Shown: positions 1 to 13,230 of the stretch, piece by piece
Layout: the number at the start of each line of letters is the position of its first letter
Position numbering within the stretch: position 1 is the first letter of the stretch
Source: Viscum album
Taxonomy: Eukaryota; Streptophyta; Magnoliopsida; Santalales; Viscaceae
Length of the DNA stretch: 64,000 nt
Assembly: GCA_963277665.1 (NCBI GenBank)
Contig: OY728165.1
Span: 1,151,122,050 to 1,151,186,049 of the forward strand
Reading direction: 5' to 3'
Program-made: the position numbers and the translations under genes
The notes under the pieces: model-generated
What the model saw: the letters and a program-made list of their open reading frames with translations, nothing else
Databases searched by the model: none
What the model was told of the DNA's origin: nothing

Positions 1-480
1 TAAAAAAATATCTTCAATAAAAAACCCCAAATTTATCAATTTTTTTATATGATTCTATTCTTATGATCCATAAATACAGTATGATACTTTTTCAAATCAA
101 AGGGCATAAAAACTAACTCATAATTCCTATATTTACTATGTAATTCTGTTTGCAAAATGTCACCCACATTCAAATTTTTTGGATGGTACCTATATCTTAT
201 GTAAAGTTGAAAAAATACCAAGCTCCCATTAGCTAAAAAATAATCGATAAGAGGCAATATATTTTTATTCTTAAAAGAAATTTCATTCAATGATCTATAA
301 TCAATAAAAATCCTCATTTAACAATCATTATTTTTAACAAATAGAACAAGATCACTCAATGGTGTTGTGCTATGAATAATGAATCCATTATCAGCAAACT
401 CCAAAAATTTAATCTTAAAGTCTATAAGATCTAAACTATCCATTAGATAAGGGGGTTTTGAATTTTTCATAGCTTCTAGA
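1..480 (-). pseudogene. gypsy RT fragment of element A
   Basis: Frame text from about 430 downward reads FADNGFIIHSTTPLSDLVLF, then KNNDC, a stop, and MRIFIDYRSLNE. This is the RT fingers region (the KGFIRPS...PVLFVKKKDG...RMCIDYRxLN block of the family). The open frame 317-45 continues with PLIDYF, SKYRNYELVFMPFDL (the YGHYEFxVMPFGL block) and FMDHKNRII. The catalytic YxDD region would fall at about positions 1-20 and is already frameshifted or stopped, so the window ends inside RT. An in-frame TAA sits directly before MRIFIDYR. The RT identification is secure; the domain is non-functional. Confidence 0.85.
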
Positions 481-899
481 ACAAATAGAATATTGAGTTT
501 AACTTAATAATCATATATAACACTTGGAAAATAATCAAGAAAAATATATAGGTATTCATTTAACACTAGTGAATAATTAATCTATGTAGTTCAATTTGTT
601 TCAACAATATATAAATGATAACATTCATTTCCAAATTTTAATAGTTTTTCATCTTACTGATATGTTATCAATTTTATGGGTTCATTCTTGTATAAAAATT
701 TATTCTCTTTCCAAAAAAACTTATTTAGCTATACAGTCTATTTTACCATGGTAAACATATAGCCTATCCATAGGTTGAATAAAATAAAACTCTATTAAGG
801 GGAAGAAACATGGTTTGTATGTAATATAATTTCACATACAACAATAAGAATATTCTTATAATTATTTTTTTTCTTATTATCTCCATTGTTTTTTTACCA

Positions 900-1000
900 T
901 AAGACCTAGATTCATCTATTAAGTTTATGTTTCCAATTTACATGAAATTTATTCAGAAATAAATGAATGTTTAGACACTATATAAATGAAGACATTAGAT
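900..1000 (-). pseudogene. retropepsin remnant of element A
   Basis: The minus-strand frame across about 985-930 reads FIYIVSKHSFISE, then stop, ISCKLE. Gypsy proteases usually have a D-[ST]-G active site followed by an HSFIS block and a KL-containing helix. The HSFISE part is recognisable, while the catalytic Asp-Ser-Gly position is degraded to IVS. It lies between the knuckles and RT, as expected. Match quality is modest and position supports it. Confidence 0.45.
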
Positions 1001-1149
1001 AAATATGCGTAAACAAATAATATACATGATACCATGTCAATGGATGGACCAATATTTTTTGATGTAGTCACAAGGGATTTCACTAAATCATTTTTATTAT
1101 AGTTTGGATTCCTCCCATCATTCAAATATTTATTTGGGAAGGTAGTTTA

Positions 1150-1275
1150 AAAATTCCATATCTCACCACATTTGAATCAAAAAAGTGATTTCTTATCAAA
1201 ATTAAACATACCAACAATGAGATATTTTTCATTACAATATCAGGCTATATAATCAGTCATACCACGTTGAAAACA
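1150..1275 (-). pseudogene. two decayed CCHC zinc knuckles (nucleocapsid) of element A
   Basis: Codons 1,275 to 1,234 read CFQRGMTDYIA, stop, YC. The 14-codon spacing is exactly that of a C-x2-C-x4-H-x4-C knuckle, but the second Cys is now Arg, the His is Tyr and one codon is a stop. About 45 bases further along the minus strand, another frame reads FKCGEIWNF, stop, TTF, which fits a second knuckle with Cys-to-Phe, Gly-to-Trp and His-to-Asn changes. Paired knuckles bind genomic RNA in gypsy nucleocapsids. The first match is strong because of spacing; the second is weaker. Confidence 0.6.
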
Positions 1276-1599
1276 CTTCTTAGATATGTTAAATCATTCC
1301 CCATTATGCTTTCTACCACACTTCCAAAATACTAAAAACTGAATACTATACCATCAAATTGTATGTATTGATTCTTAAACATTTCATTCAATTATCACCT
1401 TTTCTCTTTTTATTAAATGTATAGAAAATCATAAGAAATCTAGGTTTCAATCAACTCAGCACATCAAATAAGATTCTCATAACTTTTAAATTCTTGGGTG
1501 TCCAATGAACTTTGTTATATTGTCTTAAATCCTATGTAAAAAATGATTGATTTTACTATACAAATACCGAACATGACTTATAGAATACCATGAAATTAA

Positions 1600-1943
1600 A
1601 TAGATGTTTTATTCATACATGGCCACTGAATCTTCCACCATTTTTTTTCACCTCATGGAACTTCTTTTCCATAATTATTCAAACTGCCATAGAAAAATAT
1701 TTTTCATGAAAAAAAATTCATAAATTCATCCCATTCCAATGAATGAATATCTTCCCTTTACCCGATATTCATGAACATTGACCACTACTGGTAGAATTCA
1801 CCAAAAATATATTAAATAGCATGACTCACCTTTTTATTATCTAAACAACTGATGACATCCAATATATTTTAAAGGGATTTAATCCACCCTTAATCAACAA
1901 ATGGGTTTGAAGATTCACTAATAGTAGGAGGTGTTTTCCTCAT
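1600..1943 (-). pseudogene. gag capsid remnant of gypsy element A
   Basis: The frame starting at the ATG at 1,943 reads MRKTPPTISESSNPFVD, then stop, then a GWIKSL block, ILDVISCLDNKKVSHAI, and FGEFYQ followed by a stop and WSMFMN. This follows the conserved gypsy gag pattern, in which a proline-rich FxG stretch is followed by a W-x5-EKIFDVL block, a KV-x3-YxLxGEA block and a tryptophan pair. At least four stop codons interrupt it before about 1,762. Gag-like text (EWDEFMNFF) continues to about 1,720, after which the frame shifts. Gag normally assembles the virus-like particle; this copy cannot. Confident as a gag relic, less so for its exact ends. Confidence 0.7.
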
Positions 1944-2049
1944 AAAACATTCCACTATCATTACATTCCACTATGATAATATAGTTGTTCTCTTGTGTGA
2001 ATCCACTTCTATGTATATCTACCATCAACTGATCAATTACATTAACAAA

Positions 2050-3250
2050 GTAGATTTTTAAAGTAAAAAGGTTCCAAATTTTGAGATGTTTTTATTTCCA
2101 ATATCAATGTAAAAAATGATTCAAATGACTTACATTGTATTAATTATTGTTAAATGGATCTTATTAAAAAATAAAACTAATAAAAAATATAATATAACCC
2201 TATAAATTATTTAGATGAAAACACTATTTAGAATTAGTGATTAGAATTTTTCCCTGTAGATCAAAAATAAAACTTTATAGAAAAATAACAAAAATTCACC
2301 CTAAGTGAAATTTTATGTTACTAATTTTAAGAATAAGTTTATTTTTTTTAAATAAATATTGTAAAATCATCAAAAATTATTTTTAAAATGGGGTATTCAT
2401 TAAGATATGGTAAAGTTTCCTTTAAGAAAAATACATCAGTTTATTTATAAAATTGGATTTATTCTTATCTTATACCAATCACAAATATTATGAGTCTCAA
2501 AATTATTGTTTTAATATATAATATACAAATTTTATTAAAAAATTACTCAAAAGTTTTTTGTTTAAATTATTTGGATAAAATTGTATTTGTTCATAGAAAA
2601 ATAGTTTCACTAAAAAATTAATTAATTTATTTTCAAATTGTTCATGGATTTATTTCTAACTACTTGATATCCAAAGGATTAATTTTATATACATGTGTAA
2701 ATAATATTTTTAAAATTTTGTTGTCATTATTATTAACATACATTCCAATTTCTCAATGACAGCTGTAATGATATTTCAATTATAATATTAATAGTCTATT
2801 AGAGTTTAGTAAAAATAAAAATTACATATAACATGTGTTGTTGAAGGAACTCAGATTTGTTTGTAACACCAGAAAAACATAGTGTCATGTGTATGAAAAG
2901 ATAATATAAGTATTTCATGTAGTTTATGATTAACATGATGTCCCATGAAATAAAAAATATCAAAAATATTAAACTAAATCAGAATAAAATATTTTACATA
3001 ATCGTTGGGTGTCACATTCTATACCTATAAAATGAATTTCACTTTATAAATTAAACCAGGTCATCATTATTTAGTACATGAAAACTCTATTCATAGAAAC
3101 CAACATTGTAAAAATGATTACAAGAAGAAATAAACATATAAATAACAATAAAAATATAACAAAATATTAGCGGAAATATACATATATTGGGATACATATA
3201 AATATATATTTCTCCAAATATATTTCATAAGTATATGATTTGAGATTATT
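2050..3250. repeat. LTR-like repeat, copy 1 (relative at 21,140-22,300)
   Basis: Several anchors recur in the same order at 21,140-22,300: a TTTTTAAAG tract near 2,055 and 21,148, an ACCCTA-AAATTATTT block near 2,196 and 21,275, an AATAATATTAATAG block near 2,783 and 21,826, and a GAACTCA...GTAACA block near 2,847-2,868 and 21,894-21,914. Copy 1 directly adjoins the gag end of gypsy element A, where a 5' LTR or leader belongs. Identity is low (many substitutions and indels) and no clean TG...CA ends or target duplications were found, so boundaries are approximate. Confidence 0.5.
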
Positions 3251-6200
3251 TCTAAATCATAAACTTTCATCCATATCCTAGTGATATAGGAGAGACAACA
3301 CATTAAGATTGAAGTGAATTATCATTTATTTTATTCTCAAATTAGGTGTTCTAGAGGAATCACCCATCACCACCAATATCATTTGAGGAATTTATATTAT
3401 ATATCAATTTGTAGATGAATTTTATGTTATTCAAACCCCTGGTATGATGGTGAGTATGTTTAAATACACATATCAATCACCATCATTGTCAACCTAATTT
3501 AGTGGATGTGAGGGGTAATAGTTATCATCATCTGACCCTAACCATGACTAGTGGGTGTGTGAAATCGGATCTATACTCATGTCCATAAACCATCATTATT
3601 GATCAATAATTATATTGTTTCACATTAAAAAGGGTAAAATAAAATAATATAATAAATTTAATAATAAATATCATCCTTATAAATATATATAATTCTATGA
3701 AATACTATTTATTTTCAAAATATTTCATTATAGGTCCCTTTATTCCTTACTATGTGAATGAAAATTATAATAATTCATTGAAAGTTACATTTTGATTACT
3801 TAATTATTCATATAACCATATCATATATTCTATAAAATCACTTTAAAATTTTTCATTAATGCTAATTTCATCCAAATATTACGAACTAACATCAACCACA
3901 TTTCCCAATCATTCTCATGAATTATTAAATTATTTAATAAAGAGAATAAATCACATTAATAATTTGAATTTATGTTAAAATTTAATATTATTTTATATTT
4001 AGACATTAATAATTTTTTGTTAAATCTTTCACGTGTTCAGTTTATATTTATGGGAATGTTTTGTTATTTATTCACTTTCGTATATTATCTTAAATTTTTT
4101 AATCAAAATAATATTATTTAATCTCATTTTGTGTATCCTTTACTTACACGATTCAATAAATAACACATATTTATATATATATACTTATATCATTTTAAAT
4201 TTATAGATTTATTTACATTAAAAAAATCAATGATCATTAAGATCTTCTTTTGCATTCACCTTAAATTTTTGCGATTTACTAGCACTGATCATTCATTAAT
4301 TTTAATCCTCAATATTCATTTGATAATCTGATTTCATATAATTATTCATATCATCATATTAATGTTTCTAGTTTTTCAATTACATCACATTAATCATTAT
4401 AACATCATCGTTAAATATTCATTTATTTATAATGAATTCATATTTCAATTTATCTTTTCATAACATCAGTTGGTGATTCATTAATAATTTTATTATTTAA
4501 TCCATTTCTTTATTATTGTAATTATTTAATATAACCAAATATGAATTTCCAGTTGAATTTTAATTCAATTTTTGATTTTTATTTAATTTTAGATCATCAT
4601 TAACTATATAAGAAAAAATTTTATGCAACAAATATATATATAATTTTAATATCACAATGGAGGTTAGGAATCCCACTATTGTGATTCCAACCTCAATTAA
4701 CAAATTCATGATAACTAGTAATAATCATTTAATTTTTATGTTTTATATTCCAAAACATAATTATTATTATTTTATTAATAACTATTTTCCACACATAAAG
4801 AGTTATAATTAGATTACATAATCAATCAAACATTTACATAATGAATAAAAATATTTTCATTATGTTTTAGATGGTGAATGGGTTCCACTAGGTATATTTG
4901 ATTGAAATTTTAAATAACAGCATTCCCCCAGCCACATTTTATTTCTCATGAATCTCAAGGGTTCTATAGGGAACCCCCACACTCTTACCCAGGACTCCTT
5001 TTATCCCCCTAATACATTATCAATGTTAATAAGGATTTATCGTGTTATTATTGATTATATGACATAGGTTTTAAATCATGGATTAAGTTACATAATCCCT
5101 ATCATGGCTAACATGGACACATGGGACCATGCCTAGTCAATCTAATATACAATCCAAAATCATGTTTAAACCACACACTACATGATTTAAATTTCCATAT
5201 GGCTTTCTATTAATCAAATTTGGTAAGATGACCATGGGTTATCTATGTCCCCAACCACATTCTAATTAGATAGCGAAGATACACCAATCTATGTACCTAT
5301 CATTAATTTGGCTGGAATATTATGTTGTTTTTAATTGGATTTTTATCAAAATGCACTCCATTATCTATCACATGAACTTTATGGAACTTTTTTGTCTATA
5401 TAATTTAGTGATGAACCATTTTGATTCCCCCAGTAGTCACCACGAATCACATCACTATTGTCACTAACCACTATAAACAGTGATATAATCATGGAAGATA
5501 ATGTTATTTGATTTTAAAAAATTAAAAATATTATATTTAACATATTCTATGGGTTTTAAATATTGACTAAATTTTATTAAAGTATCCTCTTAAGAATTTT
5601 AATTTAATGACATTTCATGAAAATGATAGAGAATCCTCTCTAAATTCCATATCAAAACCTGTATATGACTGATGTTATATAAAAACCATAAGGTTTACCA
5701 CATCATTTTCTTTTCAAAGGATTATATAATATAAAAAATTTCAATATAATGTAAAATATATTCTAAAAATATTTAAAATAAATAATTAAAATATCCATTT
5801 ATAAATATTAATTCGTTAGATTTTAATGATTCCTTGTGCACAACATTCACATAATAAAATAAAATTACCCTTTCTAAGGGATCTAGATAACAGAGAAAAA
5901 TAACATTATAATTAATGGAGTAAATATTAGACAATACAAATTCTATTTATAATAATATATAATACTTGAATCATATTTATAAGACTCTGGGGTATTTATA
6001 ATAATTTTAAATCATGGAAGAACTTTAATAAGATCATATAGAATGATTCGAAGACTAAAAAATTTACCCTAAATAGGGGAAACTATGTGATAAAATAATT
6101 TAATATGAATAATCAAAATCAATAAAGTATATGTCATCCATGATTACCCATTAGTCTCTAATAATGATCTACCATTCAGTGTTATCCTCTACATAAGATC

Positions 6201-8150
6201 ACTATAAATGCTAGAATGACTTTATCAAACAAATTAAATTTTAATATATATATATATATACATATGTAGGATAAGTAACCAAAATTCCTTATTAAATATT
6301 ATTTATACTCTAAATAATATCCTCATAAATACACACAATCATTACAATGTATAAAACATATAAAAAAATTATCTCAATAGAAAAATGTCAATTCTTAATC
6401 AATGATGATATTCATTACATTACTCAAAAGTTTCTTATGGTCGAATTTCGAATTATAAAATTTTTCAATAAAAATTAATATTTTCAATAAGAAAATTTTA
6501 TAGTATCCATCTTAAAAACTTATGTCCTACATTTAATATAATTCAATTTGAATAAATTTAATAAAACAAAAATTTGAATTGAAATATAGTAAAAATAAAA
6601 TATCTTCCATGGTGAAAATGTTTATTGCGATAATTATATTAATCGTAATATCCATTTGTCTACTTGGATAGAGATATGATTTGTTAATTATTTGGTTTAA
6701 TTAATTTTTATTATATATATATATATATATGAATTATTAAATTATATAGTTTATCAAGGTTAATTTAATTTCTAATTATATTATATATAATTATATAAAA
6801 CACTAAGAAAATATTTACATGATTTTTGATGAGAAAGTTGGTTCCCTAGACCCAACTTGAACAATACTTATAGATTACCATACCATGTAAATATTGTGTT
6901 ATGCATTATTTTGTTATACCATAATATCATTAATGCCTTATTATCCACTATTTACATTGTAGTACCATTAGAATATTTTTCATGTCAACATGTTAGTGTA
7001 GTTCCCATAAATAATTACATCCTCAAAATACCATGACATTAATAAAAAATATATGCCTTATGTTCTAGATACATAAACCCAATGGAACAAAGATTGGTTC
7101 TACCTCTTAGGTTCTAGGGCGTCATTATCATTAAAACATCACCTAATGAAGTGAAGACATGGTGATCTTGAGTAGTGAAAATCATGGGGACTGTACCACC
7201 AAAAGGAACACCATGTGTTTGGGATGTCATTAGTGAATTGTTTTTATGAACATGTTTATATATCTCATTACATGAGATCATTATCTATTTAACATTTTAC
7301 AGTGTACTTTTATGGATTATAAAACCATTATATACATGTTTTTAAGGAATCTTGAATTTGGTGTTTAATTGGTGGTATTGAATTTGTTGCATGATAACGA
7401 TCTAAGTTGTGGCTTTCAAATGTAAGAGATATCTCGGGTCCAGTTTTTTAGGATTGTAGTATATTTATAAAATCCTTAGATATGGTGATTAAATTTATGT
7501 ATTTTCAATTTTTTCATGTTTAAATAAAAAGATAATATATAATGGCACAAAGTGTAATCATTCTATATGAGATATGACAGTAAAAAGAAATTATATTACA
7601 TATTTTGTATTTGTAGGAGGTTTTCCATTGTTATGATATTATAAATCTCTATATATGCGATGGTGTTTTTCCATATTCCACTCTACACCTTTTGTTATTA
7701 CTCACTACTATTGAGATAATGTCTTATAGAGTCACACTATATCTATATCTATTTGTACCTCATATTCAGACAAATGTGAGTTTAGATCAATGTGGGACCC
7801 ATATGTGGTTTCTAGTTAATATCTGAATATGATCGAAAAAATGTAAATTAATTCAAATATATTATTCACCCTTATAATAATGATTATTTTATTTATTTTC
7901 AGTGGTATAAAATATGATATTTAATCACAAACATTAATGGAAAAATAATATTATCTACGCCAAAAAATTTACATATTGAATGTTCATTAAATAATAACTA
8001 GTGTAATGGGTACTTTAGTGGATCATAATTCATGATGCTAAATTTAATAATTTTAAAATTATGTAGGGTAATTTTCAAGTCATTTATAACAAATCAAAAT
8101 AGTTATTTGTGTCATAATGGTATGATTTAAGAGTATAGACCTAATAAAAA
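3250..8150. other. unassigned AT-rich sequence
   Basis: No coding region was recognised in either strand. The stretch is AT-rich with small (TA)n runs at about 6,246-6,262 and 6,713-6,730. Patches near 4,915-5,460 and 6,830-7,260 are less AT-rich and resemble old LTR or non-coding transposon sequence in composition, but no partner copy in the window could be anchored. It may include the far end of the LTR that begins at 2,050. Confidence 0.4.
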
Positions 8151-11100
8151 CTAGTATAGTTGAGCTGGCATGTCACTCGATTTGGCTCATTAAAAGGAAA
8201 TAAGAATGCATCACTAGACAGTAGAGGATTCCATCTTGGTGATAGGTTCTAAAAGATATATTAAGGAGACTATAAAAAATTGTTAGAATTTAATAACGAT
8301 GGAAAATAACTATTATCATACAAAAGGTTAAACTACAGAGTACATATAATAAATAATGGAAGCAAGGAATTTTATAATAAATGGAATTTATCATATTTTC
8401 ATACAAACTCATGGAATAAAATCATATTTATGATTATCAACAACTAGTATAACTAATATTAAGAAAATAAATAATCTAAAAACAAATATTTTAATATCTA
8501 CAACCAATACTAATCCTACCCACAAAACCTGTATCCATAATGCTAAAGTGCCAACAGCCAGATCCTGAGACAGAACATGAGTGGCTCCACTCGATAACGT
8601 AATATATTATCAAGACCCCATTTTTTGTGGAAATACTTCTCCAAAATAAAATCAAATATCATTTCTACACACACAAAAACACTAAGGTTCTTGTATAGTG
8701 GGTGAGAAATAAATCTTAGTAGTCCACCTGCCAGGGTATGCCTGTAATATTTTTCTATAACAAGTCCATTTCCATGTGATATGTCTAAAATACATGACAC
8801 TAATAACATTTTTTATAAAATAATAACTACATTAAGTGAGGGGGAAAATAAAAACTAATAAATAGATAAACATGGGTTTTATCCTCATAGTTCCAGTATA
8901 TCAACCCCCACACCACACAACACTAGATGATTTTGGGCATGTAGTTCACCATTTCACATGAAAACATGCACATATTATAGATCTACATATTATTTGAATG
9001 ACGTATATATGAAAATATAGGAATTATGTACCCCATTTCATAACCATAGGAATACAAAATACAATGAGATTATATTGGGAACTAGGAATCTACTATATTG
9101 ATTCGAACTAGCGATATGAACATATAGGTCGACACACCTAGAGAACCCATTAATATAAAATGTTCTACAGAATGAATTAAGAACTAGTTATAGACCTAAT
9201 AAGGTTAGGAACCATTACATAACCTAGGATCACACAACATCCATGACTGTAAGATAACAATGAAATAAATTTTAAACATAACCTACTCTATGGGTGCCTC
9301 AATAACTCATGATCCTGATGTCTTTCTAGTCACGGAACAAAATCAAATAGAATGAGAATACAACCAATTTAATCATTCGTTATATTCCTAATGTCATGTA
9401 ACCATATCCATCCAAAGAAGATATAACTAGATAATTAGATATGAATAATGTTGAATCCATGATATCCCATGGGTCTCTTCATCATCTAATGTCCTATAGA
9501 GAAACAACATCAAATAACACGTCCAACACCATAACAAACATTGTAAATTCTAACCTAGAACCCTCCATCCAAACACTTTAAATAGTAGTGCCTATCAACT
9601 CATAGATAACATATAATTTTTCTCATTAATGAACATGGATCTTATCATCCATGAATCATATAACATGGGATCATAATGAACCACCTCATGGACATACAAA
9701 AACTATGGGATTCCATAGTCTTCACGGTTATAGTATATAGTGAATTCCACTATGGGACTCCCCTTTTGCACCCCTCTCTAAGGCCAAAATGAAATAGGCA
9801 TCTATAAATATCCAAATAGAAAAAGAAATATCATGAATTTCAATGATGGTCTCCTTTACCTTGCATATATTCGTGAGACATTAAAACTGAGAAAAACTCA
9901 AAAATGAACCTCGTTAGCCTCTATCTAATCCTTGATCAACGTGCACCTAAAAAGGGGAATACCAATGCATAGAACACCAAAAAAATAATTTAAAATAGTC
10001 CTCAGGGACTCCCCAAAAGCATGAACCTCCAACATGTCAATGTAGTACAAACTAATCCTCGGAGGAAATTCTATTTAGGAAATAATCATCCAACTTTCTA
10101 GAAAACCATCCATGTACAGTTTAGAACATTACCATAAGGGTGTCTAAAGTACACCATGCCCCGTAGGAAGTCACAAAAACCTACTATATATAGATCTATT
10201 CACATGATCATATTTGAGCCTACAAGTTAATCACCAGAAATCCCTTTGAATCACCATAACTCTACAATAACAACCTAATTTAAATGTTATCCCACAATGT
10301 CAACACATCCCAAAGGATCTAATAACTTTTATCCACAAACACATCAACGAGACCTGAGATTTTCTAACCATGGGAAACTGGCCCCATCACATAGGTGTAA
10401 AACCAAAATCTCATAAATGATACTAATAAACCCTTACTTTTTTGATCTACCCAAGAAAACCATGAACAACACTGAAATAGAATCTATAAGCAAATAACAT
10501 CCAGTTAACTTAAAACCCTTACTTGGGCCCACAAATCAAAACACTACCCTCTAAAGGATTCTAAATCTAAATGAAAATGAAATAATCTTACTAAAAAATA
10601 TAATCCTAGTAAACCATCCACATATCCTCTAATCACTAAAAGGATTCCACCATCATGATATATTTAGAAAAATTATTATAATGGACTAATCAGAAGACCA
10701 ATTTAGAATGTTGGAAGAAATATAAGAAAAATGGACTAAACTATTAAAAGTACACATACTTTATAAGGGATATATATTATAAAACCTGAAATTTCATCCA
10801 TGGTTATATTCCTTATATAACATGGTGTGCAATGTTTTAAATGGCATGACACGTGCTTCCATGTTTACAGCAAGGACCCAAAATAGTGTACCATCCCATG
10901 CAGCTCATTGCTAACTCTGCATGTACCCTATCATATTATTGATCATATAACACCATTTACATGTCATGTACACCACACCGAGTGATCTTATATGTACCCA
11001 TATATATACCCCCCAGTAGTGTCTCTTTGGGCATAATATAAGGTGACTTTCTTTGTACCTCGCATGAGATCTGACCATTTAAAATACATGGCCATGTGCT

Positions 11101-11950
11101 CTCATCACATCCATAGTCACCACTACATGGAGTGTACTCATAGTAAATGACATGTAATCCCTATAAGTTATATTCCATATATACCTGAAAAAATTGACAT
11201 GTGTTCCATGAACCGACTACTATGTACAAGGGGTTTCTCGAATAAACCCCCCAATACAACCTAAGACACGTAATTCTCTACGATTAAGCCTAAATAGATT
11301 CCCAAGGGGTAAAAAAAATAAAAAAAGGATTTATATCTTAAAATAATTAAACTATTAGTATTTATATTGTATACATGAAAACGAGATTATGACATGGTGG
11401 AAATCACTGAATCATCACACCAAATTCGCATCATGCACCCATTGATCACCAATTCTCCACTGTATCTACTTTTCAGGCAGCTCCACCTTATAACTCTCCT
11501 TCTTCTCACCCTATCCATATCTATGATGATTTATAGAATGGGGGATCCACACTAGAATAAATTCAACACCATATTAATAAAGAAAATAATAAAAATGAAA
11601 ATAAATAAAAATAAATAATGAAAAAAAATGAAAAAAGGAAAGTGGCCAAGCCCCATCCTCGACATCCAATGCAATGTTATTCATTCCCTAGAAAAAAGTG
11701 GTAAATCTAGTCTAAATTATGCTGATGTAATATCAAAAAAATTATCCAAATAAAATATTTCACATAATAGGAATTTTCAAATAAATTAAAATTTAATTAA
11801 TAAAATATTAGACAATCAATGAAAATTTAATCCTTATATATTTTCACTAAACAAATATAATAAAATAAAAACCCCCAATAATTACTAACTCTGTATATGA
11901 AAAAATTATCCAAGATCATTTTATAGAAAAATTTACAATTTTCCCCAAAT
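8150..11950. repeat. long diverged direct repeat, copy 1 (partner 13,230-16,980)
   Basis: Ordered anchors tie this block to one about 5.1 kb downstream. These are AGAGTACATATAATAAATA at about 8,337 and 13,420; a GAACATAT/CTA...GACC...TTAGGAACC series at about 9,117-9,215 and 14,180-14,250; a strong match at about 9,685-9,765 and 14,730-14,825 (CTATGGGATTCCATAG versus CTCTGGGATCTCATAG); the CTCGCATGAGATCT / CTCGCACGAGATCT pair at about 11,059 and 16,106; and GATTAAGCCTAAAT/ATTAG at about 11,283 and 16,310. The copies differ at perhaps a third of positions. No coding domain is recognisable. Candidate explanations are very long LTRs of one large retrotransposon derivative, or a tandem duplication. 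Confidence 0.65.
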
Positions 11951-13230
11951 CATATTGGAGAAATTGGTTCAAAATGACCATAATTTTAACAATATGTCAT
12001 GAAATGATTCCTAAAAAACATGCCATCATGAATACATTTATCCTAAAATAATAAACAATGAAAAATAGAAATAACTCTTCCATACAAGAACTAGCACACC
12101 CAATTCTATTTAGATCATACATTAAGAGGTCTCATATCTTTCACATCTCACACCCAAAACAAGATGCATTTAACTGTGATCGATATAATACCCTTCAAAA
12201 ACATGGAATCTAACGAATGCCAAAGCCCACATGATGACCACCCTCCACTAAATCATCAATAAATAACTATCAGTATTCAACCATACTTCCACTATTATAT
12301 CTAAGGTGAAACCAAAATAAGTAGTGTTTTGGGTCTAACCAATCCTTCCATATTATTCCAACCAAGATAAAGGGTGAACAAAGAACTCTCCACTTATCAA
12401 GCACTTGTAATAATCAATAATAACCACATTTAAGTGATAATAAACCATAATGGACCCTCCAAAGATGAATGGACATGCCTACCAAAGCCTTCTGTGATAG
12501 TAGAATTATGGGTCCCACCGCACAATCCAATAGAAAACCATAGGAATGAATAAAAATGACCCATGTAACACTAAATACGGTCATTAGGGGAACCAAAAAA
12601 TAAGAGAAACATGAATACAGTACTAATCCCTCTTAGGAATTCATTCTCACATCAATCCACCAATATAGAACTCAGGGCTCATTACCAACCAACATGGGAA
12701 ATATTGCATCTCTTTATGAAGGGACTATATCTCCATCCTTGAAAATCATCTCTGAACAATATCCATTTAACCTATCATCAGAAGAATATATTTGTATTTG
12801 AGGTTTAATTGATTGTTAATAAATTAAGTAGTTTTATGAGAAACAATTGAATTTGATTTTTTTTTAAATTTTAAACAATTGAACCTCAATCATAAATAAA
12901 AATTTCACATACCAGAATATGTTATATAAATATTGAATAACAAGATTGATGCCACAAAATAGGCCTCTTACACACACATCATGTTAAAAAAAGATGAATA
13001 AATGATAATTTGAAAAACAAAAGTGCATCATGCAGGCTGATATCACAAAATCATAAAAAGGGAGTCCAAGAAAATCAATCTCATTCCCTAGAAAGTATTA
13101 ATTACAATTAGAAAAAATATTTGTGACACACCAATCAAATATTCATCACTTTCTCAGAAAAAATCTTATAAAACTTATACAGTATCCCACCAAATCATAA
13201 AACCAAAAACCTATAATACCATTTTGTAAG
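11950..13230. other. spacer between the two long direct repeats
   Basis: About 1.3 kb with no recognisable protein domain on either strand. If the flanking repeats are LTRs, this would be a strongly reduced internal region. I saw no convincing tRNA primer site next to copy 1, and only a weak purine run (AAAAAGGGAG near 13,056) ahead of copy 2. A short open frame on the minus strand at 12,596-12,414 has no family resemblance. Confidence 0.35.

Larger units (their letters stand above)
1..2050 (-). mobile_element. Ty3/gypsy element A, 5' half (gag to RT), truncated by window edge
   Basis: Reading the minus strand from about 1,943 down to 1 gives gag, zinc knuckles, protease and RT in the order expected of a Ty3/gypsy (Metaviridae) element. 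The rest of pol would lie left of position 1. The frame carries many stops, so no protein can be made. The sequence just beyond the gag end (2,050 upward) is related to a segment at 21,140-22,300 and is probably the element's 5' LTR or leader. The gag style (a PPT-rich N-terminal block followed by a DNKKVSHAI-type motif) and the two knuckles suggest a chromovirus-like lineage. That lineage assignment is inference, because integrase and chromodomain are not in view. Confidence 0.75.
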